Part shown: piece by piece, positions 1 through 10,812 of the stretch
Layout of the letters: each line of letters begins with the position of its first letter
How positions within the stretch are numbered: the stretch's first letter is position 1
Program-made: the position numbers and the translations under genes
Source of the DNA: Bos javanicus
Lineage: Eukaryota > Chordata > Mammalia > Artiodactyla > Bovidae
DNA length: 64,000 nucleotides
Reading direction: 5' to 3'
NCBI RefSeq assembly: GCF_032452875.1
Contig: NC_083877.1
Span: forward strand, 48,719,724 to 48,783,723
The notes under the pieces: generated by a model
The model's database searches: none
Told to the model about the DNA's origin: nothing
What the model saw: only the letters and a program-made list of their open reading frames with translations

Positions 1-119
1 GTTCTTGAAAAAAAAATAAAAAGCTCTTACAAACAGAAAAAAAAGAGAAATCAAGATGCAACTCTCGTTGCATCCTGATAACATCATCAATGTGAAAGAG
101 GCTTCTGCCTTCTCCAGAG

Positions 120-401
120 GGCACCTTCCCCTGATGCCATGTTTATTGAATTGTCTTGTTTTACAACAAAGGGAAATGGCTTCGTGTTAGGCTCGCTCCT
201 TCTTTCGTTCAGACATGTTCAGTTCTTGCCGGATAAGACTGGCTTTGTCTCTTGTGATTACGCGCTTAGATGTTTCCTTAATGCTCAGACTTAAGAGTTT
301 AAGCCCAGTGGGCAGAGACCATTGCTGATTCTGCATTTGGATTTGTGCCCGACCACTCAGGACAACATCAAGACACATACTTGGTGGTGAGAGAAGCAGT
401 A
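120..401 (-). other. candidate terminal coding exon with poly(A) signal (unverified)
   Basis: Reading the minus strand, a pyrimidine-rich run ending in AG at 402-403 is followed by an open frame from 401 to a TAA at 187-189. It runs about 70 codons and has a basic C-terminus ending MSERKKERA. An AATAAA hexamer lies at 142-147, about 40 nt past the stop. No A-tract follows the hexamer, which argues against a processed pseudogene. I do not recognise the peptide. A chance frame is the main alternative, because frames of this length are common in the window. Confidence 0.22.
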
Positions 402-2090
402 CTGAGAAGAGGGTGGTATGCTGCCATTCTTTTTTCTATTATTGGGAAGCTATATGACAGGGTGTTGAAAATTAAAGCTGGGAAGGAAGGGTGGAGCATG
501 TGCTCAAAGATGTGAAGTCAAACGCTGCAAATACTTGTGGCGGACATGGTACTGCGCTGATGCTCAAAGGACGCAGAAATTGGTGCAGTTACAAGAGGTC
601 CTGTGTCAGTCCTGCTGGCCTGGAAAGCTGACTTCATGGAGGTCTTTCAGGCATCCATGTGAAAGGTTCTGATTACCTTTAGTGCTGGCTGAGAAGTCCA
701 TTGTCTCTCACTGAATAATAACATAGCCCATCTTCCTTCATGTCTTGAACCACCCTCCCACTGGTCGTCAGGAAGTCCCATGCAAAGGTGCGAGGAGTTA
801 TTCTGTTCTGAGAGGGGTGGATGCCAACATGGCCATCCCATCACCACTTGCTCTCCTGAGTTACATTCGCTAATTACTTCACTGAGTCCCCCCAGATGGC
901 AAATACTCACTCACAGGGACCCTCCCTTAGCTCTTTCAGTATCTCTAGAGTCTGGTCCTAGTCTGTGCCCAGTTCCTAGTTGGTGCTCATATGCTTGCTA
1001 CAAGGAGAGGAGGAAGAGAAGCTTTCTTTCTTTGGTCTGAAGAACACGCTTGCAGCATAATTAACATGGTTTAAATCTGCTTAATTTGTGGTTCCCAAGA
1101 ATCTCCAACAAGACCTTGCCCTGCTCCCCCACCCTCTTGTAAGTGCTTCACCCAGAGGTGACTCAGGTGTGTTTCCAAAGCTAGTCCTCCCAGGCTGCCA
1201 TTTTCCTGTTCTCCCACAACAGCACCTTCACTACCCTTTGCCTCTAGGGCTGCAGTGCGTGGAGACAGAGACCAATGTCCCCCCCTCGTTTCTCCTGGTT
1301 CACTCAGAAACTGGCCCGGAAAACTACTCAGGCCGTTTCATTCTGTGCCAGTGGGACCCCACACTCCAACTCCTGCTGGCTGTACTGACCCTGTTTGCCA
1401 AAGGCACCCCTGCCTTCCTTTCACTCTTCAGGCCCCAGCAGTTTTTCTTAGCTCTTTTATTCTAGTTTCAGGACTCAGGGCTCACATTTGAGGCCACAGG
1501 GAATGGAGCTAGATGAAAGCTCTGAATGATGTCTTTCCCCTTGGGCCCTGGCCCTGGCCCTTAGCACTGTGGCTGTCAAGGCTCGCTCCCTCAGGAAACT
1601 CCCAGGGCCTTTTGCACACACAGGCCCCCACCCTCCCTTCCACCTGCGAAACCTGCATCCTGGGATCAGTGCCAGTGGGACTCATGCTGGGATCCCTGCT
1701 CCCAGAAGAAAGCAGGCCAGTCTTCCTCAGCTAGAGGCTGTACTTCTTCTTGCCCAGGAGGACATATTAATGCCACAGTTGCCAAAAACAATCCATATGA
1801 GCTCCAGAAGGGCTTCAGCAGTGTAGGAAGGCAATGTCGGCCGGGAACCTGATAGACTTCTATTTGAAACTAGATGGACCACTTACAAGCTTTGTAACCA
1901 GGACTCGTTACTAGGATTTTATGGGCAGCGTTTCCCAGTCTATTAAATGGGATCATTCCCACCCCATGGGGCTTGAAGAAGTTTCTATGAGTGGAAATAT
2001 GAGGGTATAATGTTGCTGGCAAATAAGAGACGCTAAATTCACTTTGCTTTTCTTGTCTTTCCATTCCCTCAAGTCAGGAATGAGGAATAA
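402..2090. other. unique sequence, nothing recognised
   Basis: No repeat family or gene is recognised. An open frame at 1088-1465 (+) is proline- and leucine-rich with no domain and overlaps another open frame in a second register, as expected for C-rich unique DNA. A short TGGCCC reiteration lies near 1540-1562. Confidence 0.5.
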
Positions 2091-2123
2091 TTACACACAC
2101 AAATACACACACGTATATATATA
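2091..2123. repeat. CA/TA simple repeat
   Basis: Alternating CA then TA dinucleotides, interrupted, lie directly beside the SINE that follows. Confidence 0.7.
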
Positions 2124-2231
2124 GGCCATGCCAAGTGGCATGAGTGATCTTAGTTCCCTGATCAGGGATTGAATCAATGCCTCCTGCCTTGGGAGCATGG
2201 AGGCTTAACCACTGGACCAGCAGGGAAGTTT
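2124..2231 (-). mobile_element. CHR-2-type tRNA SINE
   Basis: The antisense of the CHR SINE head is visible: GATCTTAGTTCCCTGATCAG, then the inverted B-box region, then CTTAACCACTGGACCAGCAG and the terminal GGGAAGT. It is a short tRNA-derived SINE of cetartiodactyls, noncoding and formerly transcribed by RNA polymerase III. Confidence 0.75.
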
Positions 2232-2720
2232 CTGATATAAATCTTTGATTTTAAACCACCCACTGATGAACCTCCCCTTGAATATCCTAGCAGCAGGATT
2301 GGGAAAGGATCCCCATCCCCTAGCAGCTGAGACACATATGTGTCTGAGCTTCTTAGTGGTAACCAGGACTGAGGTCCACACCCGCCCATCAGAACCTCCC
2401 AGAATGTGCTGGCAGAGCTAACTGGGCCATTCCTGCTGAGTTCTGTAGTATTCAGAAGAACTCTTTCATTAAGATGCTTAGAAGGGGTTTTGGATGAAGC
2501 TGAGGGAAGCACCAGGAGCTCAGTGAGCTGAGCAGGGAGAAGAGGGATGGGAGAGGAAGCTTACTAGTAAATGCAACCTCTTCTTCACCAGTTGACCACC
2601 GCCAGGAGACCAAGGGGCTGAAAAGCAGAGGAAGCCACTTTCCTGTCCACCAGAAACAATTAACAACTTTACATCTAAGGGAAATTGATGGAAACTTCTT
2701 GAGTTTCCTTCCCAACTTGA
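2232..2720. other. unique sequence, nothing recognised
   Basis: Minus-strand open frames at 2174-2512 and 2452-2715 have no family signature, and the first begins inside the neighbouring SINE. I see no gene. Confidence 0.5.
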
Positions 2721-2829
2721 TCTTTTTTAATTATTTTATTTTTGGCTGTGCCCTGCAGCATGTGGGATCTTAGTTCCCTGACCATTGGAAGCATGGAGTC
2801 TTAACCACTAGACCACAGGGGAAGTCCCC
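2721..2829 (-). mobile_element. CHR-2-type tRNA SINE
   Basis: T-rich (antisense A-tail) start, GGCTGTG, GTGGGATCTTAGTTCCCTGA and CTTAACCACTAGACC, ending GGAAGTCCC. Similar words CCCAACTTG (2711) and CCCTAACTTG (2826) flank it and may be a worn target-site duplication. Confidence 0.8.
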
Positions 2830-2984
2830 TAACTTGGCCCCTTTCAACCGTTTGCTCCCACTCTCCTTATCACTGCTACTCTGGCCGAGGGAACAGTGCC
2901 CCCTACCCCACGCCCTTCACCTCCACTCTGAAGCTCTCATGCCCCGTGTCAGACAAGCAGAGTAGACCTTCTAACTGCTGTACA

Positions 2985-3180
2985 TTAAGGCACGAAGAGC
3001 ACAGGCTTTAGAATCAGAGCTGATCACTTTTATTGGCTCTTCTATTACCCTCTGAAAGCTTCCATCTCTTCCAAGTTTAAATAGAGATAGTCACATCCAC
3101 CTTACAAATTTGGAAGTGAAATGAGATGGTGTATGTATGGCATCTGAGTATATGGCATGTAGTACAATGGCTATTTCTAG
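2985..3180 (+). mobile_element. MIR fragment
   Basis: The order CACAGGCTTTAGAATCAGA, a degenerate centre, then AAATAGAGATAGTCACATCC matches the sense MIR order. It is diverged, as expected for an element predating the placental radiation. Confidence 0.6.
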
Positions 3181-3631
3181 GTGGTGTGGTGGTGGAACGT
3201 ATGGCAGTTGTTAGATGCATTTATTCATGCCAAGAATACTGTCTCCCTAGCTTTCAAAACCCTATCTCTTTTTCATGGCCACAGGTGGCATTACCGCCAT
3301 ACCATCTTCCTCATTTTCTCTATTTCATTTCTTCTGAATTCACACTTACTTTCTACCACTTATTTGGCCTTTATCTCTTGCTTCCAGTTCTTCTGAGCAA
3401 GCCTTATATTTTCCCTATTTGACTGCAGGCACCTCCAGACAGAGACCCTTCTAATAAGTCACCCTTCTAATAAGTGTTAGAGTACAGGCCTCCTGATAGC
3501 TGTGAATACCAGGACATGTTAAGGCCGCCGAGTGTTCATTTCATGATGTACAAGAAATGGTACTAGAGTGTTGAGGACAACTCACAAAGGGCTAAGATAA
3601 AGTCCAATAGTGGGAGAGCCTCAGAGAGAAC
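3181..3631. other. L2-like remnant and short tandem duplication
   Basis: Text around 3280-3450 resembles a worn L2 3' region (a gene-free T/C-rich run, then GACTGCAGGCACCTCCAGAC). A 15-bp word, ACCCTTCTAATAAGT, occurs at 3445-3459 and 3461-3475, a 16-bp period. No gene is seen. Confidence 0.4.
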
Positions 3632-3640
3632 TCCAAGGGC

Positions 3641-3921
3641 TGGATTTCCCTGGTGGTCCAGTGGTTAAGAGTCCACCTGCCAATGCAGGGGACACAGGTT
3701 CTATCCCTGCTCCAGGAAGATCCCACATGTCAAGGAGCAGCTAAGGCTGTGTGTGCACTGCAGCTACTGGGCTTGTGTGCCCTAGAGTCATGCTCTACAA
3801 CTAGAGAAGCCACCATAATGAGAAGCCCTTGTACCACCAGAGAGTACCCCCCACTCACTGCAAGTAGAAAAAGCCATGAAGACCTGGCACAGCCAAAAAC
3901 AAATTAAAAAAAAAAAAAATC
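3641..3921 (+). mobile_element. CHR-1-type tRNA SINE, near full length
   Basis: It starts with TTCCCTGGTGGTCCAGTGGT, continues through GGACACAGGTTCTATCCC (degenerate B box) and GAGAAGCCACCATAATGAGA, and ends at CAGCCAAAAAC with an A-tail of 13 or more. A perfect 10-bp target-site duplication CTCCAAGGGC flanks it at 3631-3640 and 3922-3931, so both ends are exact. This is the longest CHR copy in the window. Confidence 0.92.
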
Positions 3922-3931
3922 CTCCAAGGGC

Positions 3932-5487
3932 CCTGTCAAGGGACTGCTCTCAAAATAGGCCGGCTTCTTTGATCTGTTTCTTTGGAGACCAGGTGATTAT
4001 AATTTAAGATGGGTTTGGGAATTTCCATGCTGCCGGAGACACCATCTGAGAACCTTCCCAGTACTTGGTTCTGACAGCAAATGCTGAAGCGGAAAAAATA
4101 TTTCCATCCATCTGCAGTAATCTCTTGTTTTTCTAGCAGTTAGAGAGAGGGGTTGGGGGGAAATAAATTAAAGCCTACATTAGATGGGGGGGTAAAAAAA
4201 AAGGGAGCTGAAAAGCCAGGCTACTGCCAGGCCATTTTTTAAGCAGGTACAGGAAATGCCAAACTTTTGTGGCTATTGGGTGGAGGTGCTGGGAATATAA
4301 TCATTTGAACTGTGATAATTGAAGGCATTAAAGAAGAAAAGCCCAACTGAAAAACTTCCAGAAAAGCAAAGGCTCTCAGAATTCAAAGCAAGCCACTCAT
4401 ACCCTCCTGTCTCACAGACGCAACTGCAATCAAAGAAAAAGCTGCACCAGGTCCGGACTGGGGCTACTTTCCAGGTCCCCAAAGAATCCACACATCTGTG
4501 GCTGTCCTCTGTGCCAAACAAAATTCTAGCTCCAGCACCTTGCCCCATCCTTCTGTGCAGACCTTCCATGTTTGTGTGTCTAAGCTGGTCCCCGTGGTGC
4601 CTGTATCTTACCGCTTTCAGGCTGAGACCCCAGGGAGAAGAGCCCTGCTGAGGGCTTTGCGCTTTCCTTAGGTTATACAATCTGTGTCTTGTTACCCTGC
4701 CTGTCAACTTAGCTGGAGCTTGTGTTGGCGTGAGCTGGCGGTTCTCAGTGCTCCTGGAGGGAGGCCAGGCTGACAACATATATCTGAGGATTAAACCATT
4801 AAAACCATAATGGCTTTTCCCCCTCCTGCCTTCTCCTTGCTTTTGGGCCATTCAGAGCCAGAGGCGTCTCAGAAAGGGAAGAGGCTCCTGCCCATTCATA
4901 TCCTAGGCCAAATCTACAGTAGCAGCTCAGATGCTTCATGGTGACACAAAAGTGTTTGCTTTAGAGGATTGGCTCTTGACTTTGAAGTGTCTGTCATGTA
5001 TATCGTTGAGTGATAAACATTTTCTCCTTGTTAGCTTATATCTCTTTGCTTGTGGATGTTGGCTCACAGGACCTGGTATGTCTATGTTGTGGGAACGGGG
5101 AGATGGAGCTTGGTTGTTCAGTGCCTCGAAAAGGCCATCACAGAACTCACCTGTGAACAGGTTTCTTTTAGAGTGTGATATACCCTGCACCGCATTCTGT
5201 ACAGGGCTTTATAGCAGATGTAGACCTAATACTTAGCCTGATTCCTGACTTCAGGAGGCTCACAGTCAGATCAGGAGTCATTCACACACACAGCTCGGCA
5301 TGACAACAGCAGGAGTTAGAGACAGTGAGAGTGTAGCAAATTGGAGGAAGACAGACTGAACTCTGAGAATGTGCTTCATGAAGGAGGTGGGATCTGTGCT
5401 TGATTTTAAAGGATTGGTCAGATTTGGAGAAAATGACAAGATAGGCATAGTCTCTATAAACTGATACTTAAGAGTGATGACTGGAGA
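3932..5487. other. unique sequence with old repeat-like text at its right end
   Basis: A 192-codon minus-strand frame at 4273-4851 has no recognisable domain, overlaps a 110-codon plus-strand frame and has no splice context, so I do not call it a gene. About 5260-5480 resembles widespread old mammalian repeat text of unassigned family. Confidence 0.45.
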
Positions 5488-5770
5488 GAGATGGCTTGGT
5501 CTTAAATTCCAGCTGTAAATCTGCCTAACTGTGTGACCTCAGGCAAGTTACTTGCTCTCTTCGTCCCTCAGTTTCCCTAACTGTAAAAAATGATAATAAG
5601 ATTGGGTTGGCCAAAAAGTTTATTGGGATTTTCACATAAGATATTATGGAGAGACTCAATCGAACTTTTTGGCCAACCCAATAGTATCTGTCTCAAAGGA
5701 TGCCTTTGAGGATTGCCTGAATTAACACCTGAAAAGCACGGAGCTTAACTGCAGTGATAATGATGGTGAG
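5488..5770 (+). mobile_element. MIR, interrupted by a mariner MITE
   Basis: The left part shows TGTGTGACCTCAGGCAAGTT, CCTCAGTTTCCCTAACTGTA and GATAATAA, the sense MIR centre. After the 5602-5681 insertion it resumes with GTATCTGTCTCAAAGGA and GAGGATTGCCTGAATTAA, the right half of MIR. The interruption falls exactly in the GATAATAATAG segment. Confidence 0.8.
5602..5681. mobile_element. 80-bp mariner-derived MITE with perfect 19-bp inverted repeats
   Basis: The left end TTGGGTTGGCCAAAAAGTT (5602-5620) is the exact reverse complement of 5663-5681. Total length is 80 bp with no coding capacity. The ends match the termini of the mariner at 29160-30401, so it is a non-autonomous internal-deletion derivative mobilised by that transposase. 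Flanks are GA on the left and TA on the right, consistent with a TA target duplication in which one side has mutated. Confidence 0.9.
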
Positions 5771-6973
5771 ATAAAGCTTGTTTGAGAGCAAAGAGCAGAA
5801 CTGTGGAGAATGAGGGGAATGCATTTCAAGCAGAAGGAATCAAGTGAAGCCAGCCTTTGGGGGGCCATCAGAGTCACCCAGAGGAGTGAGCACTTTGTGC
5901 AATAGGAAAAGAGAAAGTGTTTTTAGGAGCTGTGTGTGCATGTGTGTGCATGCCAGGGTGTGGCAGGGTGGAAATGGATTTTAAGGGAAAGCTAGTGTGT
6001 CAGCAGTTTATCTTCCCTGGCCATTTAAATCTCTAGTCCCTGCCCTCATCATTAGATCACCTGGACAGGCCTCTAGTCACACGTCCCAGTGGCTCAAACC
6101 TTCAACCAGACCATTTTCGGAATGGTGCTTTATTTTAATCAGGTGTATAAATGTGTGACTTAAATCAGTACATACTTAAAGTGCTACATAATCTCTAGCC
6201 CCTGCTTCCCACAAGAGTCACCCAGCATTGAGGCTGGCTTCAGGAGGACAAGGAAAATGAAAAGCACTTTTGCTTCCAGAGGCTCCCTTGGCCATGGGAA
6301 TTTTTAAAGAGTAATATGTTTATTAAATGCATCAGCCATAAGCTGATGATGTTATGATAAAGTCTATCTACTCATCTCTATGGAATCATCATCTTGGAGT
6401 GGGAGGGGGTCCCAAAACTAGTCTCTGTAACAGTGAGCAGGGGATACAAAACCAGGTGGATCCATCAGCTGGGAAGAAGTATCTAAAACCTCAAGTCTTA
6501 GTTTCAGGAAATGTTTTCCTCATTCCAGAGAAAGCCCTGCTTCCATGTAGTTTGGGGACTTCAGAGGACAATTCTACAGTCCCTGTTGGCTGCTGGAGAG
6601 TGTAGAGGCATTGTACTTTTCCTCTTGTGCCAAGCTCCCGGACTCCCATTTCCAATCCGAGCCGTGGGCAGTGCTGGGGTCTTAGGTGCAGGATGGGAGA
6701 GGAACTGAGAGAGATGTCCACAGATCATGTGTCTCTACCATAAACCTCCATGGCAAAAATGAAAGCTTCTCTCAAGGATCACAGCATCCAGTGTCATAGG
6801 GAACCTCCAGGAGCATTTAATCCAATATTTCTAAAAATGTGTGCTACCAGTTTCCCAAGATGTTTAAGGTGTCACGTATCACGGTCCACTAAATTTGGAC
6901 ATGGTGACTTGAAGAACAATAACCCAGGTCTGTTTGCATCTGCAATTTCAGAATCTTCAGTAAACTACCATTA
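5771..6973. other. unique sequence, nothing recognised
   Basis: It includes a short GTGTGTGCAT reiteration near 5930-5955. Small open frames at 6354-6721 overlap on both strands and have no family signature. Confidence 0.5.
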
Positions 6974-6983
6974 GCATTGTGAT

Positions 6984-7213
6984 GGGCTTCCCAGGTGGCC
7001 TTAGTGGTAAAGAACCCACCTGCCAATGCAGGAGACATAAGAGACCTGGGTTCGATCCCTGGGTTGGGAAGATCCCCTGGAGGAGGGCATGGCAACCCAC
7101 TCCAGTATTCGTGCCTGGAGAATCTAAAGAATGGAGGTGACTGGCAGGCTACAGTCCATGAGGTCACAAAGAGTCAGATACTACTGAAGCGACTTGACAC
7201 TGGTACTGCCTTC
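6984..7213 (+). mobile_element. Bov-tA SINE with intact B box
   Basis: The tRNA-derived head GGGCTTCCCAGGTGGC is followed by an intact pol III B-box word GGTTCGATCCC at about 7049-7059, then the BovB-derived part with CAACCCACTCCAGTATTC and CACAAAGAGTCAGA. A perfect 10-bp target-site duplication GCATTGTGAT lies at 6974-6983 and 7214-7223. The element has no ORF; retroposition is attributed to BovB. Confidence 0.92.
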
Positions 7214-7223
7214 GCATTGTGAT

Positions 7224-8099
7224 ACTTTTAGAAAGGGATGTAAATATTAGCCCTATTTATGGGGTTTTGTTGGTGTTGTGTGTTTTGGTAAAGAAACCCT
7301 TTTTGTCATGTCTCCTAGAAATATCTCCCAGCATTTGTGTTCTGTGGCACTTTGGGACACTCTGATTTTGTGGGATACTTTTTGTTGACAGATGAAGAAA
7401 CGGAAGCAAAGTCAGTATCAAGTTTTTGCTCAAAGTAAGACTCAAGCCCAGGTCTCCTAAGCCTCTCCTTCAGAGTTCCAAAATTCAAATTAGGCAGGCT
7501 AAGCCACCCACTTTAACTGCCATTGTCTGAATGTTTCAGGGAAACAGTGTTTTCAAAAAATATTTTCTTTGACCTCTTTGGGTTTTTTCTATTTCTGTTT
7601 GTCTCTATGTGTCACACAGAATAGCTGATAGAGTCCTCTGTCCAACAGCCCTAAAGGGAAAGAGAAGGGACGCTGAATTACTATTCCTTCTGCACAATAG
7701 TGCCCAATAGGAATGTCTGTACTATGCAGGCTAGTAATCCTGGTGTTCGAAGTTTCCAAAATATGGCACGTAATTAGCTTTGGAACGTGTCCATGGGATC
7801 TATTAGCAGGTACAGGTCTAGTAGATGTGCCAATATGCAGACTTTGGCCGCGTCTGAAGACTTGTGATAATTTGTTTTGTTGGGAGAGAATCTAGCCCAT
7901 GTGACCCAGAAAGTGAGAGAGTCGTTCCCTGTCTTGGGTCTTGCCAACCCCTCAAGAGTGTGCCTGAGCCAAGTTGCTATGTAAACCTGTCAAGTAGACG
8001 TCAAGCATTGTGTCATACCCTGACCAACAATCAGGAAGCTTATTCCCATAGGGTACATTTTCCAAGGGATACATATTTGTGGACATAAGCTAAGTCAGA
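7224..8099. other. unique sequence, nothing recognised
   Basis: A GT-rich stretch lies near 7260-7290. Open frames are shorter than 75 codons. Nothing is recognised. Confidence 0.5.
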
Positions 8100-8380
8100 T
8101 TTTCTTAATGATGACAGTGGCCAACATTATTGCTTAGGTATCCATCACTGTACTAAGCGTTTAACATATGTTTTATCTCATTTACTCTCACAACAACCAT
8201 TACAAAATCCTAGTTATGTGACCTTGAATAAGATGTTTATTCCTCTGTGGTTCAGTTTTCTCTGGGGAGAGGAGGGGCGGGTTTGGGAAGAGTAAGTACT
8301 CTAAGGTATCATTGAATGAGCATCTGTGTCATGCTAAGCATATACTAGGCAATTAATAAATAGTTGTATATTGGGGCAAA
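8100..8380. mobile_element. MIR/L2-like remnants
   Basis: CTCACAACAACCATTACAAA (antisense MIR or L2 style) is followed by GTTATGTGACCTTGAATAAG and a CAGTTTTCTCTG motif (sense MIR). They are probably two adjacent worn pieces. Boundaries are approximate. Confidence 0.45.
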
Positions 8381-9129
8381 ATTTATATCCTGTAGGTTAT
8401 TATAAAATCCCACTTCCTTCTTTCCCCACCTCTTGCCAAGGCAATTAGGCCACAGTAATATTTTCGACAGTCATATATTTTGGTAAAGAGGCCGTGGACC
8501 ACATTAGCCTGCTAAATCCAGAATGACTCCCCAGGGCCGCTTCTTATCAGAATGAAATGGAATTTGATTCTCCATACATGTGAAGGCTCAGGTAATTTGA
8601 GTCTAATGTTTAATCCAGTATGAACATTCTTTGTGTGAAATCTCTGCCATCACCACTTTCGGAAAATTAATTTTTATATTAACCATCTTCTATAATGAGA
8701 GAGGAACCTTTGACACCAATGTTCTAGCTCAGATTTTAGATTTGTATGCTCCCATAGTCAGGTTTCTGAATAATTTATTTATGCAGTTGGAGAAATAAAG
8801 CAGATGAATGTTTTCAAAAGAGACATTGAATCAAAGTGGATCGCTAATTCTTCCCTTCTGGTTCAGGAAAATAAAAGAAGATGATTCTGATATCAAACAT
8901 ACCTCACAGGTAATTTTGACTATTAGTTATGTTTACAAAGCTCCTTATAAGACAAACCATGAAAAGTAGGTGACATAATGTGATTATATTTTGAGACCAC
9001 GTATTTATATTTGAGAGAAAACATGCAGCAGTTCACTGGGCTAAGTGGTTTTCTTCTGCAGAATAGTTTTTACCTTTTGTCTGCATCCTTCCTTTTTCTG
9101 TCCTACCAGTCCCGCCCCCCCATCATTTT
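8381..9129. other. unique AT-rich sequence, possible conserved noncoding element
   Basis: No repeat is recognised. The segment about 8480-8870 is AT-rich, has no long open frame and contains several homeodomain-like words such as AAAATTAATTTTTATATTAA. Function cannot be judged from one sequence. Confidence 0.3.
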
Positions 9130-9139
9130 CTTTCCATCT

Positions 9140-9425
9140 ACCTAACTTTTCAAACTAAGATGTCACCTCCTCCAGGAAGTTTTCTCTTCTCCGTTTGGGC
9201 CAAGGGGTCTTTCACCATTTTAACACTGAGCTCTTTGCTTACCTGTATCTCATCCATGAGTGCCTTTTTCTAGAATAATTACTATCTGAGTGTGCCTGCC
9301 CCACTGAACTGCAGTCCCCTCCCCTTGGGGTCTGAGCAAATTGTCCTTTCCATCTCTGTTTAACAGACACAAAGGCTAGCACATAGAAGGTCTTCCATCA
9401 GTGTCTACTTGAACTACAACAAATC
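9140..9425 (+). mobile_element. L2 LINE 3' fragment
   Basis: The order AAGATGTCACCTCCTCCAGG, GTGCCTGCCCCACTGAACTG, GGCTAGCACATAGAAGGTCT matches the sense L2 3' region. There is no coding capacity. Confidence 0.6.
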
Positions 9426-9728
9426 CTGAGACATCACTGCCCTAATGGGAGAGAGAGCTGAGGAATCACATGGTGTTATAGAGCTGATGGGACTCTAGGT
9501 ACAGAGGCCCTCTGCCTCCTAGAGCCTCTTCCCTCTTCCCAGAAGAAAATTAACAGTCACAGTGGTGTCTTCACCCGCCTTTCTTTGCAAAGTTCCTAAA
9601 TGGGGGTGTTATGAGGATGTTAATCTTTCCTCTCCAACAAGATTGCAGGCTGCCTTCACATTTTTAAAGTGATCTTGGAGTCCCCAAGGTGTCTACTTCA
9701 GCCATTGGCACATTGTAATAATATCTTC
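9426..9728. other. unique sequence, nothing recognised
   Basis: About 300 bp between the L2 remnant and the BovB 3' tail. Nothing is recognised. Confidence 0.5.
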
Positions 9729-10661
9729 AGTTCAGTTCAGTTCAGTCGCTCAGTCGTGTCCGACTCTTTGTGACCCCATGAATTGCAGCACGCCAGGCCT
9801 CCCTGTTTATCACCAATTCCCGGAGTTCACTCAAACTCATGTCCATCGAGTCGGTGATGCCATCCAGCCATCTCATCCTCTGTCATCCCCTTCTCCTCCT
9901 GCCCCCAATCCCTTCCAGCATCAGAGTCTTTTCCAATGAGTTAACTCTTGGCATGAGGTGGCCAAAGTATTGGAGTTTCAGCTTTAGCATCAGTCCTTCC
10001 AAAGAACACCCAGGACTGATCTCCTTTAGAATGGACTGGTTGGATCTCCTTGCAGTCCAAGAGACTCTCAAGAGTCTTCTCTAACACCACAGTTCAAAAA
10101 CATCAATTCTTCAGCACTCAGCTTTCTTCACAGTCCAACTCTCACATCCATACATAACCACTGGAAAAACCATAGCCTTGACTAGACGGACCTTTGTCGG
10201 CAAAGTAATATCTCTGCTTTTCAATATGCTGTCTAGGTTGGTCATAACTTTCCTTCCAAGGAGTAAGTGTCTTTTAATTTCATGGCTGCAATCACCATCT
10301 GCAGTGATTTTGGAGCCCCCCAAAATAAAGTCTGACACTGTTTCCACTGTTTCCCCATCTATTTCCCATGAAGTAGTGGGACCGGATGCCATGATCTTCG
10401 TTTTCTGAATGTTGAGCTTTAAGCCAACTTTTTCACTCTCCTCTTTCACTTTCATCAAGAGGCTTTTTAGTTCCTCTTCACTTTCTGCCATAAGGGTGGT
10501 GTCATCTGCATATCTGAGGTTATTGATATTTCTCCCGGCAATCTTGATTTCAGCTTGTGTTTCTTCCAGTCCAGCGTTTCTCATGATGTACTCTGCATAT
10601 AAGTTAAATAAGCAGGGTGACAATATACAGCCTTGACGTACTCCTTTTCCTATTTGGAACC
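9729..10661 (-). mobile_element. BovB (RTE) LINE, 5'-truncated
   Basis: The plus strand opens with the inverted BovB tail (CAGTTCAG units, then GTCGCTCAGTCGTGTCCGAC) and runs antisense through the C-terminal region and RT core to CCTATTTGGAACC, where similarity stops. About 0.93 kb is kept of an element of roughly 3.2 kb. Truncation at the 5' end is the usual outcome of target-primed reverse transcription. No clear target-site duplication is seen. Confidence 0.95.
10111..10660 (-). pseudogene. BovB reverse transcriptase fragment with YADD
   Basis: This is an uninterrupted minus-strand frame covering the RT palm. In the 218-residue translation, whose first 35 or so residues come from flanking DNA, FQIGKGVRQGCILSP lies near 37-51 and the catalytic YADD at 86-89. 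It is followed by KLNIQKTKIMA and the MYGCESWTVKKAE region. RT copies the LINE RNA at a nicked target. The fingers domain, motif A and the whole endonuclease are absent, so the fragment cannot act alone. It is the best-preserved RT frame of the window. Confidence 0.9.
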
Positions 10662-10689
10662 TTACTTGAATCCATATCCTAGTGTAATC

Positions 10690-10812
10690 CTTTGTCATTT
10701 TACATGTTTGTCTCCTCTGCACCCTTAGGGTGTTTAGATCACCAGTGTTCAACACGGAGCTTGGCACTCAGCAGATGTGCTGCCACAAGCTGTGAATGAA
10801 TGAATGAATGTA
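10690..10812 (+). mobile_element. L2 3' terminus with TGAA repeat
   Basis: Sense L2 end: GTTTGTCTCCTCTGCACCCT, a worn AGCTTGGCACTCAGCAGATG, then the terminal (TGAA)n at 10793-10810 typical of L2 tails. Confidence 0.55.

Noticed and set aside
1088..1465. 125-codon proline/leucine-rich open frame on the plus strand
   Set aside because: Low-complexity translation of C-rich DNA; starts at a chance ATG and has no domain.
4273..4851. 192-codon open frame on the minus strand
   Set aside because: No domain, signal or splice context; opposed by a 110-codon frame on the plus strand; composition is that of ordinary unique DNA.
7049..7059. Intact pol III B-box word suggesting a tRNA gene
   Set aside because: It lies inside a Bov-tA SINE. 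There is no cloverleaf beyond the tRNA-derived SINE head, so it is not a tRNA gene. The same applies at 47579-47589.
9729..9752. Short direct CAGTT repeats recurring at many sites, CRISPR-like at first glance
   Set aside because: They are the reiterated 3' terminus of BovB, not spacer-separated repeats; this is vertebrate DNA.
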